Shown: piece after piece, positions 24,520 to 33,222 of the stretch
Layout: each line of letters begins with the position of its first letter
Numbering within the stretch: the stretch's first letter is position 1
Assembly: GCA_903874055.1 (NCBI GenBank)
Contig: CAIQQR010000038.1
Coordinates: 1 to 49,759, forward strand
DNA from: an uncultured Bacteroidota bacterium
GTDB lineage: Bacteria; Bacteroidota; Bacteroidia; Chitinophagales; Chitinophagaceae
Direction: 5' to 3'
DNA length: 49,759 nucleotides
The notes under the pieces: model-generated
What the model was told of the DNA's origin: nothing
Seen by the model: only the letters and a program-made list of their open reading frames with translations
Database searches by the model: none
Program-made: the position numbers and the translations under genes

Positions 24520-26247
24520 ATGAGTCAGTCAATAGATCAAAAAGTAGCTACATGGTTAGCAGGTAATTATGATGAAGCAACAAAAGCGGCTATCCGTGAT
24601 TTGCAAACTAATATGCCCGCTGAATTAGAGGAGTCTTTTTATAGAAATTTGGAATTCGGAACAGGCGGGTTAAGAGGTATTATGGGAGTGGGAACGAATA
24701 GAATAAATAAGTACACAATAGGAATGGCTACACAGGGATTTGCTAACTATTTAGCAAAAGCATATCCAGGAGAAAAAATTAGTGTTGCTATTGGTCACGA
24801 TAGCAGAAATAATTCAAGATTTTTTGCCGAAACCACCGCGCAGGTATTTGCTGCCAATGGTTTTAGTGTATATTTATTTGAGGCATTAAGACCAACACCT
24901 GAATTAAGTTTTGCCATAAGAAATTTAGGCTGCAAAGCGGGTGTAGTATGTACCGCCTCGCACAATCCTAAAGAGTATAATGGGTACAAAGCATATTGGA
25001 ATGATGGTGGACAATTAGTGCCCCCTCACGATAAAAATGTAATTACGGAAGTAGAAGCAATTCAATCGGTTGATGACGTAAAATGGTCAGGCGGTGAATC
25101 TAATATTATTTTGATGGGAAACAATATGGACGAAGCCTATATTAAAATGGTGAAATCTTTAAGTGTTTATCCAGAAGTAATTGCTGCGCAAAAAGATTTA
25201 AAAATTGTGTACACCCCAATACATGGTACTGGTATTACTTTGGTGCCAAAAGTGTTGGAATCATTTGGGTTTTCAAATGTTCATGTAGTTGAAGAGCAAT
25301 CCACTCCGGATGGCAATTTCCCAACGGTTAAATATCCCAATCCTGAGGAGAGCGAAACGATGAGTATTGGTTTGGCAAAGGCAAAAGCATTGGATGCAGA
25401 TATTTTATTGGGTACCGATCCAGATGCAGACAGAGTTGGCGTAGGTGTAAAAAATCATAAAGGTGAATGGGTGTTGATGAATGGAAATCAAACTGCTGTT
25501 TTAGCATTTGCCTATATGATGGAAGCCCGTCGTGCAAAAGGAATTGCCAACGCCAATGACATGGTGATTACCACCATTGTTACCACCGAAATGATTAATG
25601 AAGTAGCCAAACAAAACAATGTCGCATGTTATAATGTATTGACTGGTTTTAAATGGATTGCAGAATTGATTAAAGAAAAAGAAGGCAAAGAAAACTATGT
25701 GATTGGTGGAGAAGAAAGTTTTGGGTTAATGATTGGAGATCAAATTAGAGATAAAGATGCGGTTAGTGCAGTGGCATTGCTTTGTGAGATGGCTGCGTAT
25801 GAAAAAAGCAAAGGGAAAAGCTTGTTTGATAAAATGATTGAATTGTATGTTCAATATGGTTTTTATTATGAAAATCTTATTAGCATTACAAAAAAAGGAA
25901 TGAATGGTCAACAAGAAATTGCACAAATGATGGAAGGATATCGCCAATCGCCACCTTCAACAATTAATGGTTCAAAAGTAGCAACCTTATTGGATTATGA
26001 ATTACAAAAAGGGACTAATTTAATTACAGGCGAAACCTGGAATATTAGTTTGCCAAAAAGCAATGTATTGCAATTTGTTACCGAAGATGGAAGTAAAATT
26101 TCTGCAAGACCAAGTGGTACAGAGCCTAAAATTAAATTCTATTTTAGTGTTAATACCCAATTAGCCAATGCAGCTGATTTTGATGAAAAATACGCCTTAT
26201 TGCAAAACAAAATAAATGGCATCATAGCGGATATGAAGTTAAATTAA
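24520..26247 (+). CDS. Phosphoglucomutase/phosphomannomutase (phospho-sugar mutase)
   Basis: A 575-aa alpha-D-phosphohexomutase that moves phosphate between C1 and C6 of glucose or mannose phosphate through a phosphoserine. The active Ser147 is in CTASHNPKEYNGYK, the metal loop is GTDPDADRVGV (about residue 306), the sugar-binding loop is GGEESFG, and the phosphate-binding loop is RPSGTEPKIKF near the end. Its length and the early FGTGGLRGIMG motif match the PgcA/PGM2-like subgroup rather than GlmM, which is encoded separately in this window. It is followed eight bases later by pcm. Confidence 0.94.
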   Translation: MSQSIDQKVATWLAGNYDEATKAAIRDLQTNMPAELEESFYRNLEFGTGGLRGIMGVGTNRINKYTIGMATQGFANYLAKAYPGEKISVAIGHDSRNNSRFFAETTAQVFAANGFSVYLFEALRPTPELSFAIRNLGCKAGVVCTASHNPKEYNGYKAYWNDGGQLVPPHDKNVITEVEAIQSVDDVKWSGGESNIILMGNNMDEAYIKMVKSLSVYPEVIAAQKDLKIVYTPIHGTGITLVPKVLESFGFSNVHVVEEQSTPDGNFPTVKYPNPEESETMSIGLAKAKALDADILLGTDPDADRVGVGVKNHKGEWVLMNGNQTAVLAFAYMMEARRAKGIANANDMVITTIVTTEMINEVAKQNNVACYNVLTGFKWIAELIKEKEGKENYVIGGEESFGLMIGDQIRDKDAVSAVALLCEMAAYEKSKGKSLFDKMIELYVQYGFYYENLISITKKGMNGQQEIAQMMEGYRQSPPSTINGSKVATLLDYELQKGTNLITGETWNISLPKSNVLQFVTEDGSKISARPSGTEPKIKFYFSVNTQLANAADFDEKYALLQNKINGIIADMKLN

Positions 26248-26255
26248 TCAAGTCT

Positions 26256-26918
26256 ATGAGAAACACCAAGGATGAGTTTTTACACAAAGGGCTTAGAAAC
26301 AAATTAGTGATTCAATTAAGGGAAAAGGGCATTAAAGATGAAAATGTATTAGAGGCCATCGGAAAAATACCAAGACATTTTTTTCTTGATTCTGCTTTTG
26401 ATAAAATTGCTTATGAGGATAGGGCTTTCCCAATTGATGCGGATCAAACAATTTCGCAACCCTATACGGTAGCTTATCAATCGGAGCTTTTAAAGATCAA
26501 AAAAGGGGATAAGGTTTTAGAAATTGGTACTGGTAGCATGTATCAAACCACTATTTTGGCAGCTTTAGGTGCTAAAGTGTATACTATTGAAAGGCAACAG
26601 GCACTGGCTAGTAAAACCAAAAGTTTTATTTTTAGGGAGCAGTTCCCAGAGGTGTTTTTCTTTTTTGGAGATGGATTTTTAGGCTTACCCAATGAAGCGC
26701 CTTTCGACAAAATTATCATAACTGCTGCTGCCCCCAACGTTCCTGAAAAATTATGGGAACAATTAAAAGTAAGAGGAATAATGGTAATCCCAGTGGATGA
26801 GTCGGATGGAGTGCAAAGAATGTTAAGACTTACCAAGAAAAAAGATGGAATGGCTAAGAAAGAATCCTTTGAAGCATTCTCATTTGTTCCCATGTTAGGC
26901 GGCAAAGAAACAAAGTAA
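26256..26918 (+). CDS. pcm: Protein-L-isoaspartate O-methyltransferase
   Basis: Pcm repairs damaged proteins by methylating L-isoaspartyl residues with S-adenosylmethionine. At 220 aa it is normal in size. It has the substrate-site sequence ADQTISQPYTVAYQSELL, the SAM-binding motif VLEIGTGSMYQTTILAALG, IERQQALA, and the later DKIIITAAAPNVPEKL motif. One deviation is Ser-Met-Tyr where many homologs have GSGYQ. It is eight bases after the phosphomutase, likely in one transcript that ends at the hairpin at 26933. Confidence 0.94.
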   Translation: MRNTKDEFLHKGLRNKLVIQLREKGIKDENVLEAIGKIPRHFFLDSAFDKIAYEDRAFPIDADQTISQPYTVAYQSELLKIKKGDKVLEIGTGSMYQTTILAALGAKVYTIERQQALASKTKSFIFREQFPEVFFFFGDGFLGLPNEAPFDKIIITAAAPNVPEKLWEQLKVRGIMVIPVDESDGVQRMLRLTKKKDGMAKKESFEAFSFVPMLGGKETK

Positions 26919-26932
26919 AATATTAAATAATT

Positions 26933-26964
26933 AAAAAGCCCAACTCATCGAGTTGGGCTTTTTT
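26933..26964. terminator. Bidirectional terminator between pcm and the TonB-dependent receptor
   Basis: A 14-bp perfect stem with arms 26933-26946 (AAAAAGCCCAACTC) and 26950-26963 (GAGTTGGGCTTTTT) has loop ATC. Six T residues end the plus-strand side and the A run gives T residues on the other strand. Confidence 0.92.
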
Positions 26965-26985
26965 GGATAATGACTTTTACGTCGA

Positions 26986-29595
26986 TTATTGTGGAGGCAT
27001 TGAATCCATTCCGCCACCTTCATCGCCTTTAGTACTTTTTCTTCTTAACAAGTTAACATCAAACTTTCCAAAACGGTAACTAAAGTTCAATCTGAACATT
27101 TGCTGGTCTCTTACGCGCGAAACAGTTTGAATAAAGTATTGACTTGCAGAATATGTTTTATTCACTCTTGATTTAAATACATCATTTACACTCAATGATA
27201 AACTTGCTGTTTTACCGCCTTTTAATGTCCAATCTTTTTTAAGCGCCATATCAAAATCATAAGAAGGGAAGTTGTAACCTTGAGCAGTTGATTGAGGACC
27301 TCCAAATCCACCACCCATTGGGCCACCACGACCACCACCAGCACTACTACCACCTGGAGGTAAAATTGTTTTAGCCTGATATTGACCACTAAACTGATAA
27401 CTAAATCCTCCTGGTAATTTAAATGTACTGTTCATTTTGCTAAACCAACTGGTTAAGTCATTGTTTACATTTTGTCCAGGAATTGCTGCAGTAACAGCAG
27501 ATTTAAATAAGTTGAAACTTAAGTTCAAATCCCACCATTTAGTAATGGCCGTTTTATTGCTTAATTCCAAACCATAAACAGTCGCCGTATTTGCATTAAT
27601 GGAAGAACTAAAATAAGCGCTATCTAAATTGCTAGAAGCTCTATTAATATCTCTATACACATAGCTCGTAATTAAATCAGTGCTGTATTTATAATAAGCA
27701 GTTGCTAAAAAGTTAGATCCTTTTGCATAGGCGTTATTATATGCCATTTCAAATGAATGTGTGAACTGAGGTTTTAAGCCTGGGTTACCCACTGTGATAT
27801 TTTGAGGGTCACTATAATCAGGGAAAGGCAATAATTGAAAGAAGTTAGGTGGGCTAATTCTTTTTGAATAGTTGAATTGTAAGTCTTGTTTATCATTTAC
27901 CTTATAGTTGATAAATGCGCTAGGGAATAATGAAATGGGGTAGCTTGTATGGAATGGCAAAGAATCTAAACCTCTTTTATTCAAGATATTTCCATCATAA
28001 GCCCTACTTTCAGCTCTTAATCCCAATTGAAAACTCCACTTATCTTTTTTCATATTAAAATTAGAATAAGCTGCATATACCTTTTCTCCATATTGGTATT
28101 GACTACTAATGGCGTCAATTAAGATATCATTTCTAAATTGGTCTCTTTTATTGTATTCGCTTCGATCGCTATATTTTAATCCTGCTTCAAATTTTGCTTC
28201 GTTTTTTAATTCGCGCGCGTAATCAATATTGAAAGTGTAATTTTTATTATTACCATTTCCAGCACTGCGTTGATTTAATAAAGAAGATTTAATGATGGAC
28301 CAGTTATTGTTATCAGCTTCATTGTAATTAAAGTCTGCAGAAAGTTCATGCCCTTTGTCTGCAAATAAGTGCTTGTAACTTAATTGACCACCCTTATTAA
28401 GGAAGTTAAATTTTGATGTATTAAGTAAGCTATAATCATTTCCGGAATTGAAAGGGTTTACTCTACCATTGATTGTAGAATCAATTTGTTGTGTACCATC
28501 ATTTGCAAATTCCCCTTGCATGATATTTGTATACAATGAAAAAGTATTTCTATTGTCCGCAAAGTAGTCAACACCAGCGCGGTAAAAATCAAATGAGCCG
28601 CTGCCTGTACTATTGTTGATGGTTCTTACACTTGTTGGCAAGGCACTTCCCAATATTTGACGGTCATTTGTTGAGGTGCTAATTGATTTTCTGCCGTTTA
28701 CATTCGCATTTAAAGAGAAGTTAAATTTGCTATCTCTTAGGTTCATATCTCCACCGCCATTAAATTTTCCACGCATATCAACACCTGCTCTTACACCACC
28801 GTTGTAGCCGTTTTTTCTATTCTTTTTCAATACAATATTTAAAATACCTGCATTGCCTCCTGTTGCATCATACTTAGCCGAAGGGTTAGTGATAATTTCA
28901 ACACGATCAATAATGTCTGCAGGAATTTGATCCATAGTTAATGTAGTAGGGCGATTGTCAATTAACAAAGTAGGTGCAGCATTTCTTAAAGTAACATTAC
29001 CATCAATATCAACATTTAAATTAGGGATACTTTTCATTACCTCCACCGCAGTTTGACCTTGGCTGGTTAAATTCTTTTCTACATTAAAAACTTTTCGGTC
29101 AATGCCCATTTCAAATTGCGGTTTAGCCGAACTTGATACAGTCACTGTTTTAAGATCTTCTGTTGAGGTTTCAATTTTAATATTGCCTAAATCTTTGTCC
29201 ACCATCGCCAACATATCTTGCATGTTTTGGCCTGCTCCCATTTTTAAATTAAAACTTAACGGCTTTTCTAATTTTTTGTAACCAACGCCTGATACAATTA
29301 ATTTAAAATTGCCCATTACAGGTAAATTTTCAAAACTAAAATCACCATTCGCGGCACTAAACATCGTACCTAAAATGGACTCCGAACTTTTTTTGGTTGC
29401 GGGATCAAATTTGGTGCCTTTTAGTTGTAGCGTAATGCCGTCTACACCTTTATTACTAGCGTCTACAATTTTACCGTAAAAGTGGCCCATATTATTAGCG
29501 CCAGCACCCATTCCTCTTGCTCCTGCTCCAGGATATTGGGCGAATGAATTGATTTGTAGTAAGAAAGTGAAAACTAAGATGGATATATATTTCAT
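26986..29595 (-). CDS. TonB-dependent receptor-like outer membrane beta-barrel protein
   Basis: This 869-aa protein has a signal peptide (ending SFAQ), an N-terminal CarboxypepD_reg-like domain (GKIVDASNKGVDGITLQLKG ... NFKLIVSGVGYKKLEKPL), a plug domain (TVEVMKSIPNLNVDIDGNVTLRN, IPADIIDRVEIITNPSAKYDATGGNAGILNIVLKKN) and a long barrel of the outer-membrane beta-barrel family 14 type. No SusD partner is adjacent, so the cargo is unknown and it may be a small-molecule or metal transporter. Gly-rich patches occur right after the signal peptide (GAGARGMGAGANN) and in a barrel loop (GGGRGGPMGGGFGG, about 27300-27350). A C-terminal tail of charged and Gly residues follows the last strand. Confidence 0.93.
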   Translation of the reverse strand: MKYISILVFTFLLQINSFAQYPGAGARGMGAGANNMGHFYGKIVDASNKGVDGITLQLKGTKFDPATKKSSESILGTMFSAANGDFSFENLPVMGNFKLIVSGVGYKKLEKPLSFNLKMGAGQNMQDMLAMVDKDLGNIKIETSTEDLKTVTVSSSAKPQFEMGIDRKVFNVEKNLTSQGQTAVEVMKSIPNLNVDIDGNVTLRNAAPTLLIDNRPTTLTMDQIPADIIDRVEIITNPSAKYDATGGNAGILNIVLKKNRKNGYNGGVRAGVDMRGKFNGGGDMNLRDSKFNFSLNANVNGRKSISTSTNDRQILGSALPTSVRTINNSTGSGSFDFYRAGVDYFADNRNTFSLYTNIMQGEFANDGTQQIDSTINGRVNPFNSGNDYSLLNTSKFNFLNKGGQLSYKHLFADKGHELSADFNYNEADNNNWSIIKSSLLNQRSAGNGNNKNYTFNIDYARELKNEAKFEAGLKYSDRSEYNKRDQFRNDILIDAISSQYQYGEKVYAAYSNFNMKKDKWSFQLGLRAESRAYDGNILNKRGLDSLPFHTSYPISLFPSAFINYKVNDKQDLQFNYSKRISPPNFFQLLPFPDYSDPQNITVGNPGLKPQFTHSFEMAYNNAYAKGSNFLATAYYKYSTDLITSYVYRDINRASSNLDSAYFSSSINANTATVYGLELSNKTAITKWWDLNLSFNLFKSAVTAAIPGQNVNNDLTSWFSKMNSTFKLPGGFSYQFSGQYQAKTILPPGGSSAGGGRGGPMGGGFGGPQSTAQGYNFPSYDFDMALKKDWTLKGGKTASLSLSVNDVFKSRVNKTYSASQYFIQTVSRVRDQQMFRLNFSYRFGKFDVNLLRRKSTKGDEGGGMDSMPPQ

Positions 29596-29690
29596 AATTT
29601 ATTAGATACGATTTGTTTGTTTTGGTTTATGCCAACTGCAAATATCATTTATATTATCTAAGGCTGGTTGTAGGTTTATATAAACGGCAA

Positions 29691-30188
29691 TTAAAGTAGA
29701 TGAATAAGCAAAAGGGTGACAATTCCCCACATTAATCCAATTGCAAATGCAATAATTCGATATTTTCTGGTGGCCTTTAATAATATAGGCTCTAAAATAA
29801 AGCGCCATTTTGAACGAATGTTATTTGCAAAATCATCCTTTGCGTTGTTTAAAAATGAATTTAGAACCTCAGGGAATATAAATTGTAATTCATCCAGGAA
29901 TATTGACTTTAATTGAGTAACGGTTTTGTCTCCAATAAACATAGAAATCATGGGCATTTTTTCGCCTAATTTTTGTTTAAAAAATTGGTCAAATTTTTCA
30001 TCTATTAAGGGTAAAATAGCTTCAAATTGAGCCTTACTTGAGGAAGCAGGGACAATGGATTCTAATGGTAAATTTTGAATGAAATTTTTCAAACTATTAT
30101 TCCAATTGGCAAAGAGGATTTTAATAAAAAGCCAAGCAATAAACCATCCTAACATGCCGCTCATTAAGGGAATAAGAATTAATTGCAT
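29691..30188 (-). CDS. DUF445-family membrane protein
   Basis: At 165 aa this is a short DUF445 (YheB-type) protein. A hydrophobic helix at the N-terminus (LIPLMSGMLGWFIAWLFIKILF) and another at the C-terminus (IIAFAIGLMWGIVTLLLIHLL) enclose a cytosolic or periplasmic helical part with the family's P-L-I-D-E-K-F-D-Q-F-F-K-Q-K-L pattern. Function is unknown in the family as a whole. It lies between tRNA-His upstream (separated by a terminator) and the TonB receptor 95 bases downstream. Confidence 0.78.
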   Translation of the reverse strand: MQLILIPLMSGMLGWFIAWLFIKILFANWNNSLKNFIQNLPLESIVPASSSKAQFEAILPLIDEKFDQFFKQKLGEKMPMISMFIGDKTVTQLKSIFLDELQFIFPEVLNSFLNNAKDDFANNIRSKWRFILEPILLKATRKYRIIAFAIGLMWGIVTLLLIHLL

Positions 30189-30203
30189 AGTTTAATGTTT
30201 ACA

Positions 30204-30235
30204 AAAAAACCTACCCCAATTGGGATAGGTTTTTT
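30204..30235 (-). terminator. Terminator of tRNA-His
   Basis: Outer arms AAAAAACCTA (about 30204-30213) and TAGGTTTTTT (30226-30235) are extended by CCC/GGG with a bulged A. On the minus strand it follows the tRNA directly and ends in a run of T. The hairpin also touches the CCA end of the tRNA, so its exact limits are approximate. Confidence 0.7.
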
Positions 30236-30312
30236 GGGGAGAACGATGGGTCTCGAACCCACGACCTACAGTGCCACAAACTGTCGCTCTAACCTACTGA
30301 GCTACGCCCTCC
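30235..30312 (-). tRNA. tRNA-His (GTG anticodon), CCA encoded
   Basis: The minus strand folds as a complete cloverleaf: acceptor GAGGGCG with CGTTCTC (two G-U pairs), D arm GCTC...GAGC, anticodon arm ACAGT-TTGTGGC-ACTGT, and T arm GTGGG-TTCGAGA-CCCAT. The loop centre is GTG, which reads CAC and CAU. The extra 5' G (G-1, complement of base 30312) pairs with discriminator C73, the identity element of bacterial tRNA-His. CCA is encoded (30237-30235). This is the tRNA whose charging the his leader at 4266 should sense. A plus-strand ORF across it is spurious. Confidence 0.97.
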
Positions 30313-30436
30313 ATTTAGGGTCGCAAAAATACACTAATTCCTCAATCAATAAAAGTAGTTTTGCATCTTTTTATAAAATTATGGTAAAAAAGAGCCTCTT
30401 TGATGCTATTTGTATGCTTGAATAGGCAATTTGCGC

Positions 30437-30444
30437 TATTTTTG
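30437..30444 (+). promoter_or_regulatory. -7 element for the S41 protease gene
   Basis: TATTTTTG is a perfect TAnnTTTG. A transcript start near 30449 would put the ATG at 30466 about 17 bases into the mRNA and the ATG at 30454 only about 5 bases in. TTTG at 30409-30412 is 24 bases upstream, just outside the usual range. Confidence 0.5.
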
Positions 30445-30465
30445 AAATACTTCATGCACGCAATT

Positions 30466-32670
30466 ATGACATATGTACAAAAAAACAAGTGGAAATTTTT
30501 AACCACTGTAGTATTAATAGGTGGATTGTTTTTTGCTTTTAATACTTTTCAAACAAGTTCTAGTGAAACACCTGAATTAAGACATCGAAAATTACTTTCT
30601 ACTATTGGACATTTATTAGAGAGTGAACATTATAATCCACGTAAAATAGATGATCAATTTTCATCAGAAGTTTTTGATGCTTATTTGAAAGCGTTGGATC
30701 CAGAGAAAAATATATTCTTGAAATCTGATATCGAAGCATTAACAGTTTACAGAAAAACTATTGATGATGAAATTCATGGTGCTAAAATTGAATTTGAACC
30801 TGCTGTAAATAAAATATTTGATATTAGATATAATGAGTCTAAATTGATTGTTGACTCTGTCGTAAAATCTCCATTTAATTTTAATATTGATGATTCAATA
30901 AAAATTGAAACAGACAGTATTGTTTATCCAGCAAATCAAAAAGAGCGATTTGATAGATGGTATAAGATTATAAAATATAAAACATTAGAGCGTTATGTTG
31001 CATTAATTGAGGATAGAGATGCGCATAAAAAATTAGCAGAAAAAACCAATGAAACAAATGACGCTGCAAAAGCAGGAGATTCTTCAAAAGTAAAAGCAGA
31101 AGACAAGTTTATATATAAATCTGATGCAGTGCTTGAAGCAGAAGCGCGCAATTTAATTGCAAAGTCCCATCGTAAGCGATTCGATCAACAGGATAAAACA
31201 TTTAATGAAGAGAAAAAATTTGATTTATTTTTAAATGCAATTACTGGGTTAATGGATCCACATACCGATTATTTTGCACCAGTTGAAAAGCGTTCTTTTA
31301 CGGAACAAATGAGTGGGGTCATTTATGGTATTGGAGCACAATTAGGCGCAGATGATAACGGAGTTAAAATTGCTGCTATTACGCCAGGTGGGCCGGCATG
31401 GAAGTCGGGACAATTAGTAGTAAATGATGTTATTACTAAAATTGCGCAAGGTGCTGAGGAGCCAGTTGATATTGCAGGTTATGAAGTAACAGATGCTGTT
31501 AAATTAATTCGCGGTGATTTGGGAACTGAAGTGAGATTGACCGTTAAAAAACCGGATGGCAGTATTAAAATTGTGATTCTAAAAAGAGAGAAAGTGGTTT
31601 TGGATGAAGGCTATGCACGTAGCGCTATCATCAATAAAGGCAGTGAAAAAATCGGCTACATTTTGCTTCCTGATTTTTATGCTGATTTTGATAGAGAGGA
31701 AGGTGCAAGATGTTCTAAAGATATCGCCAATGAGGTTAAAAAATTAAAAGCAGAAAACGTAAGCGGAATTATTATTGATGTAAGGTATAATGGCGGCGGA
31801 TCTTTATATGAAGTAGTTCAAATGGTGGGATTGTTTATTGATAAAGGGCCCGTTGTTCAAATTAGAGATAAAGAGGGAAGATCACAAATATTGGCCGACG
31901 AAACTCCAGGAACTTTGTATGATGGTCCATTAGTAGTAATGGTGAATGAATTTAGTGCTTCGGCAAGTGAAATTTTTGCAGGAGCAATTCAAGATTATAA
32001 AAGAGGTTTAATTGTAGGCAGTACGTCTACTTATGGTAAAGGTACCGTGCAAAGAAACGTGGCATTTGGAAAACCATTAGATAGTTTGGGAATTCAAACA
32101 GAATATGGTGCGGTAAAATTAACTTTCCAAAAATTCTACCGTGTAACAGGAAGTTCAACGCAAAGAAAAGGTGTGGAGTCTGATGTGGTATTGCCTGACG
32201 AATATGAGTTTTTGAAATATCGAGAAAAAGACAATCCATCTGCTTTAAGTTGGGACGTAATTCAAAAAGCTAAATTCCAGCCTTACGAAACTGGTTATAG
32301 TTTGGATAAAATTGCCGCTGCTGCAAAACAAAAAATTGAATTAGACACCAATACCATCAAGTTTAAGAAAAATTTAAAATGGGTTTCGGCACAAATGGAG
32401 CATCCTGTGTATTTAAAAATGGATAAATATTTGCAATACAAAAAACAAGTTCAAGCGGTGATTCAACAAAATGAAAACATTTTGAAATTAAAAGATACCA
32501 TGCAAGTGGCTGCATTAAAAGCAGATCATGATAAGTTCTATAATAATCCAGATAAAACAAAGCAAGATAGATATCAGGCTTGGTTAAAGCTAGTTGCTAA
32601 GGATAATCAAATCAATGAGTCAACTAAATTATTAAGTAGCATTAAACATTCGTCCCCCGCGATTAAATAA
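30466..32670 (+). CDS. Carboxy-terminal processing (S41) protease, Prc/Tsp-like
   Basis: This periplasmic, membrane-anchored serine protease resembles E. coli Prc, which degrades tagged or misfolded proteins and trims envelope proteins. It has one N-terminal membrane anchor (KFLTTVVLIGGLFFAFNTF), a long helical N-domain, a PDZ domain (about 280-375, GIGAQLG...ITPGGPAWKSGQL) and the S41 core with the Ser/Lys dyad Ser499 (FSASASE) and Lys525 (YGKGTVQ), followed by a Prc-type C-terminal region. I prefer the ATG at 30466 because the -7 box at 30437-30444 makes longer frames from 30400 untranscribed; 30454 is the alternative. The UpxY-like gene follows after 24 bases. Confidence 0.93.
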   Translation: MTYVQKNKWKFLTTVVLIGGLFFAFNTFQTSSSETPELRHRKLLSTIGHLLESEHYNPRKIDDQFSSEVFDAYLKALDPEKNIFLKSDIEALTVYRKTIDDEIHGAKIEFEPAVNKIFDIRYNESKLIVDSVVKSPFNFNIDDSIKIETDSIVYPANQKERFDRWYKIIKYKTLERYVALIEDRDAHKKLAEKTNETNDAAKAGDSSKVKAEDKFIYKSDAVLEAEARNLIAKSHRKRFDQQDKTFNEEKKFDLFLNAITGLMDPHTDYFAPVEKRSFTEQMSGVIYGIGAQLGADDNGVKIAAITPGGPAWKSGQLVVNDVITKIAQGAEEPVDIAGYEVTDAVKLIRGDLGTEVRLTVKKPDGSIKIVILKREKVVLDEGYARSAIINKGSEKIGYILLPDFYADFDREEGARCSKDIANEVKKLKAENVSGIIIDVRYNGGGSLYEVVQMVGLFIDKGPVVQIRDKEGRSQILADETPGTLYDGPLVVMVNEFSASASEIFAGAIQDYKRGLIVGSTSTYGKGTVQRNVAFGKPLDSLGIQTEYGAVKLTFQKFYRVTGSSTQRKGVESDVVLPDEYEFLKYREKDNPSALSWDVIQKAKFQPYETGYSLDKIAAAAKQKIELDTNTIKFKKNLKWVSAQMEHPVYLKMDKYLQYKKQVQAVIQQNENILKLKDTMQVAALKADHDKFYNNPDKTKQDRYQAWLKLVAKDNQINESTKLLSSIKHSSPAIK

Positions 32671-32694
32671 TTAAGAGGAGTAAAGTAAAATAAA

Positions 32695-33219
32695 ATGGAG
32701 GAGATGAATAAAAAGCCAGAAGAAAAAAAGTGGCATGTAATATATACAAAGTCGAAGTGGGAAAAAAAAGTAGACGAGTTACTTATGCAAAGTGGTTTTG
32801 AAAGTTGGTGTCCGGTAAAAATGGAGGAACGTAGGTGGACGGACAGAAAAAAAATAATTTACACTCCACTTTTTAGATCTTATGTATTTGTTAAGGCTTC
32901 CAAGGAAGATTACACAAAAATTCTTTCAACAATTGGGGTGGTTAATTTTTTGTATTTTGAAAAAAAACCAGCCATTATTCGAGACAATGAGATAGTAGAA
33001 ATTCGAAAATATCTTGGCTTATCAACTAATACATTAATTGAAATTATTGATATGTCTAATTTGTCTGCACAAACTAAAGTAGAAATCAACCAAGGATTAT
33101 TTATGGGACGAAGAGGAGAGGTAATTAAGGCCAATAAAAATACTGTGTTTGTAAAAATAGAAAGCCTTAATATGTTGATGATTGTTGAGTTTAAGGCAAA
33201 TGACTTAACGCCTATTTAG
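32695..33219 (+). CDS. UpxY-family NusG-like transcription antiterminator
   Basis: The 174-aa protein has a NusG N-terminal domain (about 12-110: KWHVIYTKSKWEKKVDELL, the ERRWTDRKKIIYTPLFRSYVFV signature of the UpxY group) and a C-terminal KOW domain (GLFMGRRGEVIKANKNTVFV). UpxY proteins ride on RNA polymerase to allow read-through of long surface-polysaccharide operons and are normally the first gene of such a locus. Here no polysaccharide cluster follows: the gene is 24 bases downstream of an S41 protease and faces mtaB. It therefore probably acts in trans or on something nearby (inference). A general NusG is unlikely because that gene normally sits with secE and rplK. Confidence 0.88.
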   Translation: MEEMNKKPEEKKWHVIYTKSKWEKKVDELLMQSGFESWCPVKMEERRWTDRKKIIYTPLFRSYVFVKASKEDYTKILSTIGVVNFLYFEKKPAIIRDNEIVEIRKYLGLSTNTLIEIIDMSNLSAQTKVEINQGLFMGRRGEVIKANKNTVFVKIESLNMLMIVEFKANDLTPI

Positions 33220-33222
33220 CAC

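Noticed and set aside
30183-30425. Plus-strand ORF of 80 codons containing GLEPTTYSATN
   Set aside because: It is the complement of the tRNA-His gene and its terminator; this type of sequence is a well-known false ORF over tRNAs.
32695-33219. Housekeeping nusG
   Set aside because: The sequence carries UpxY-group features and lacks the secE/rplK neighbours; judged a paralog.
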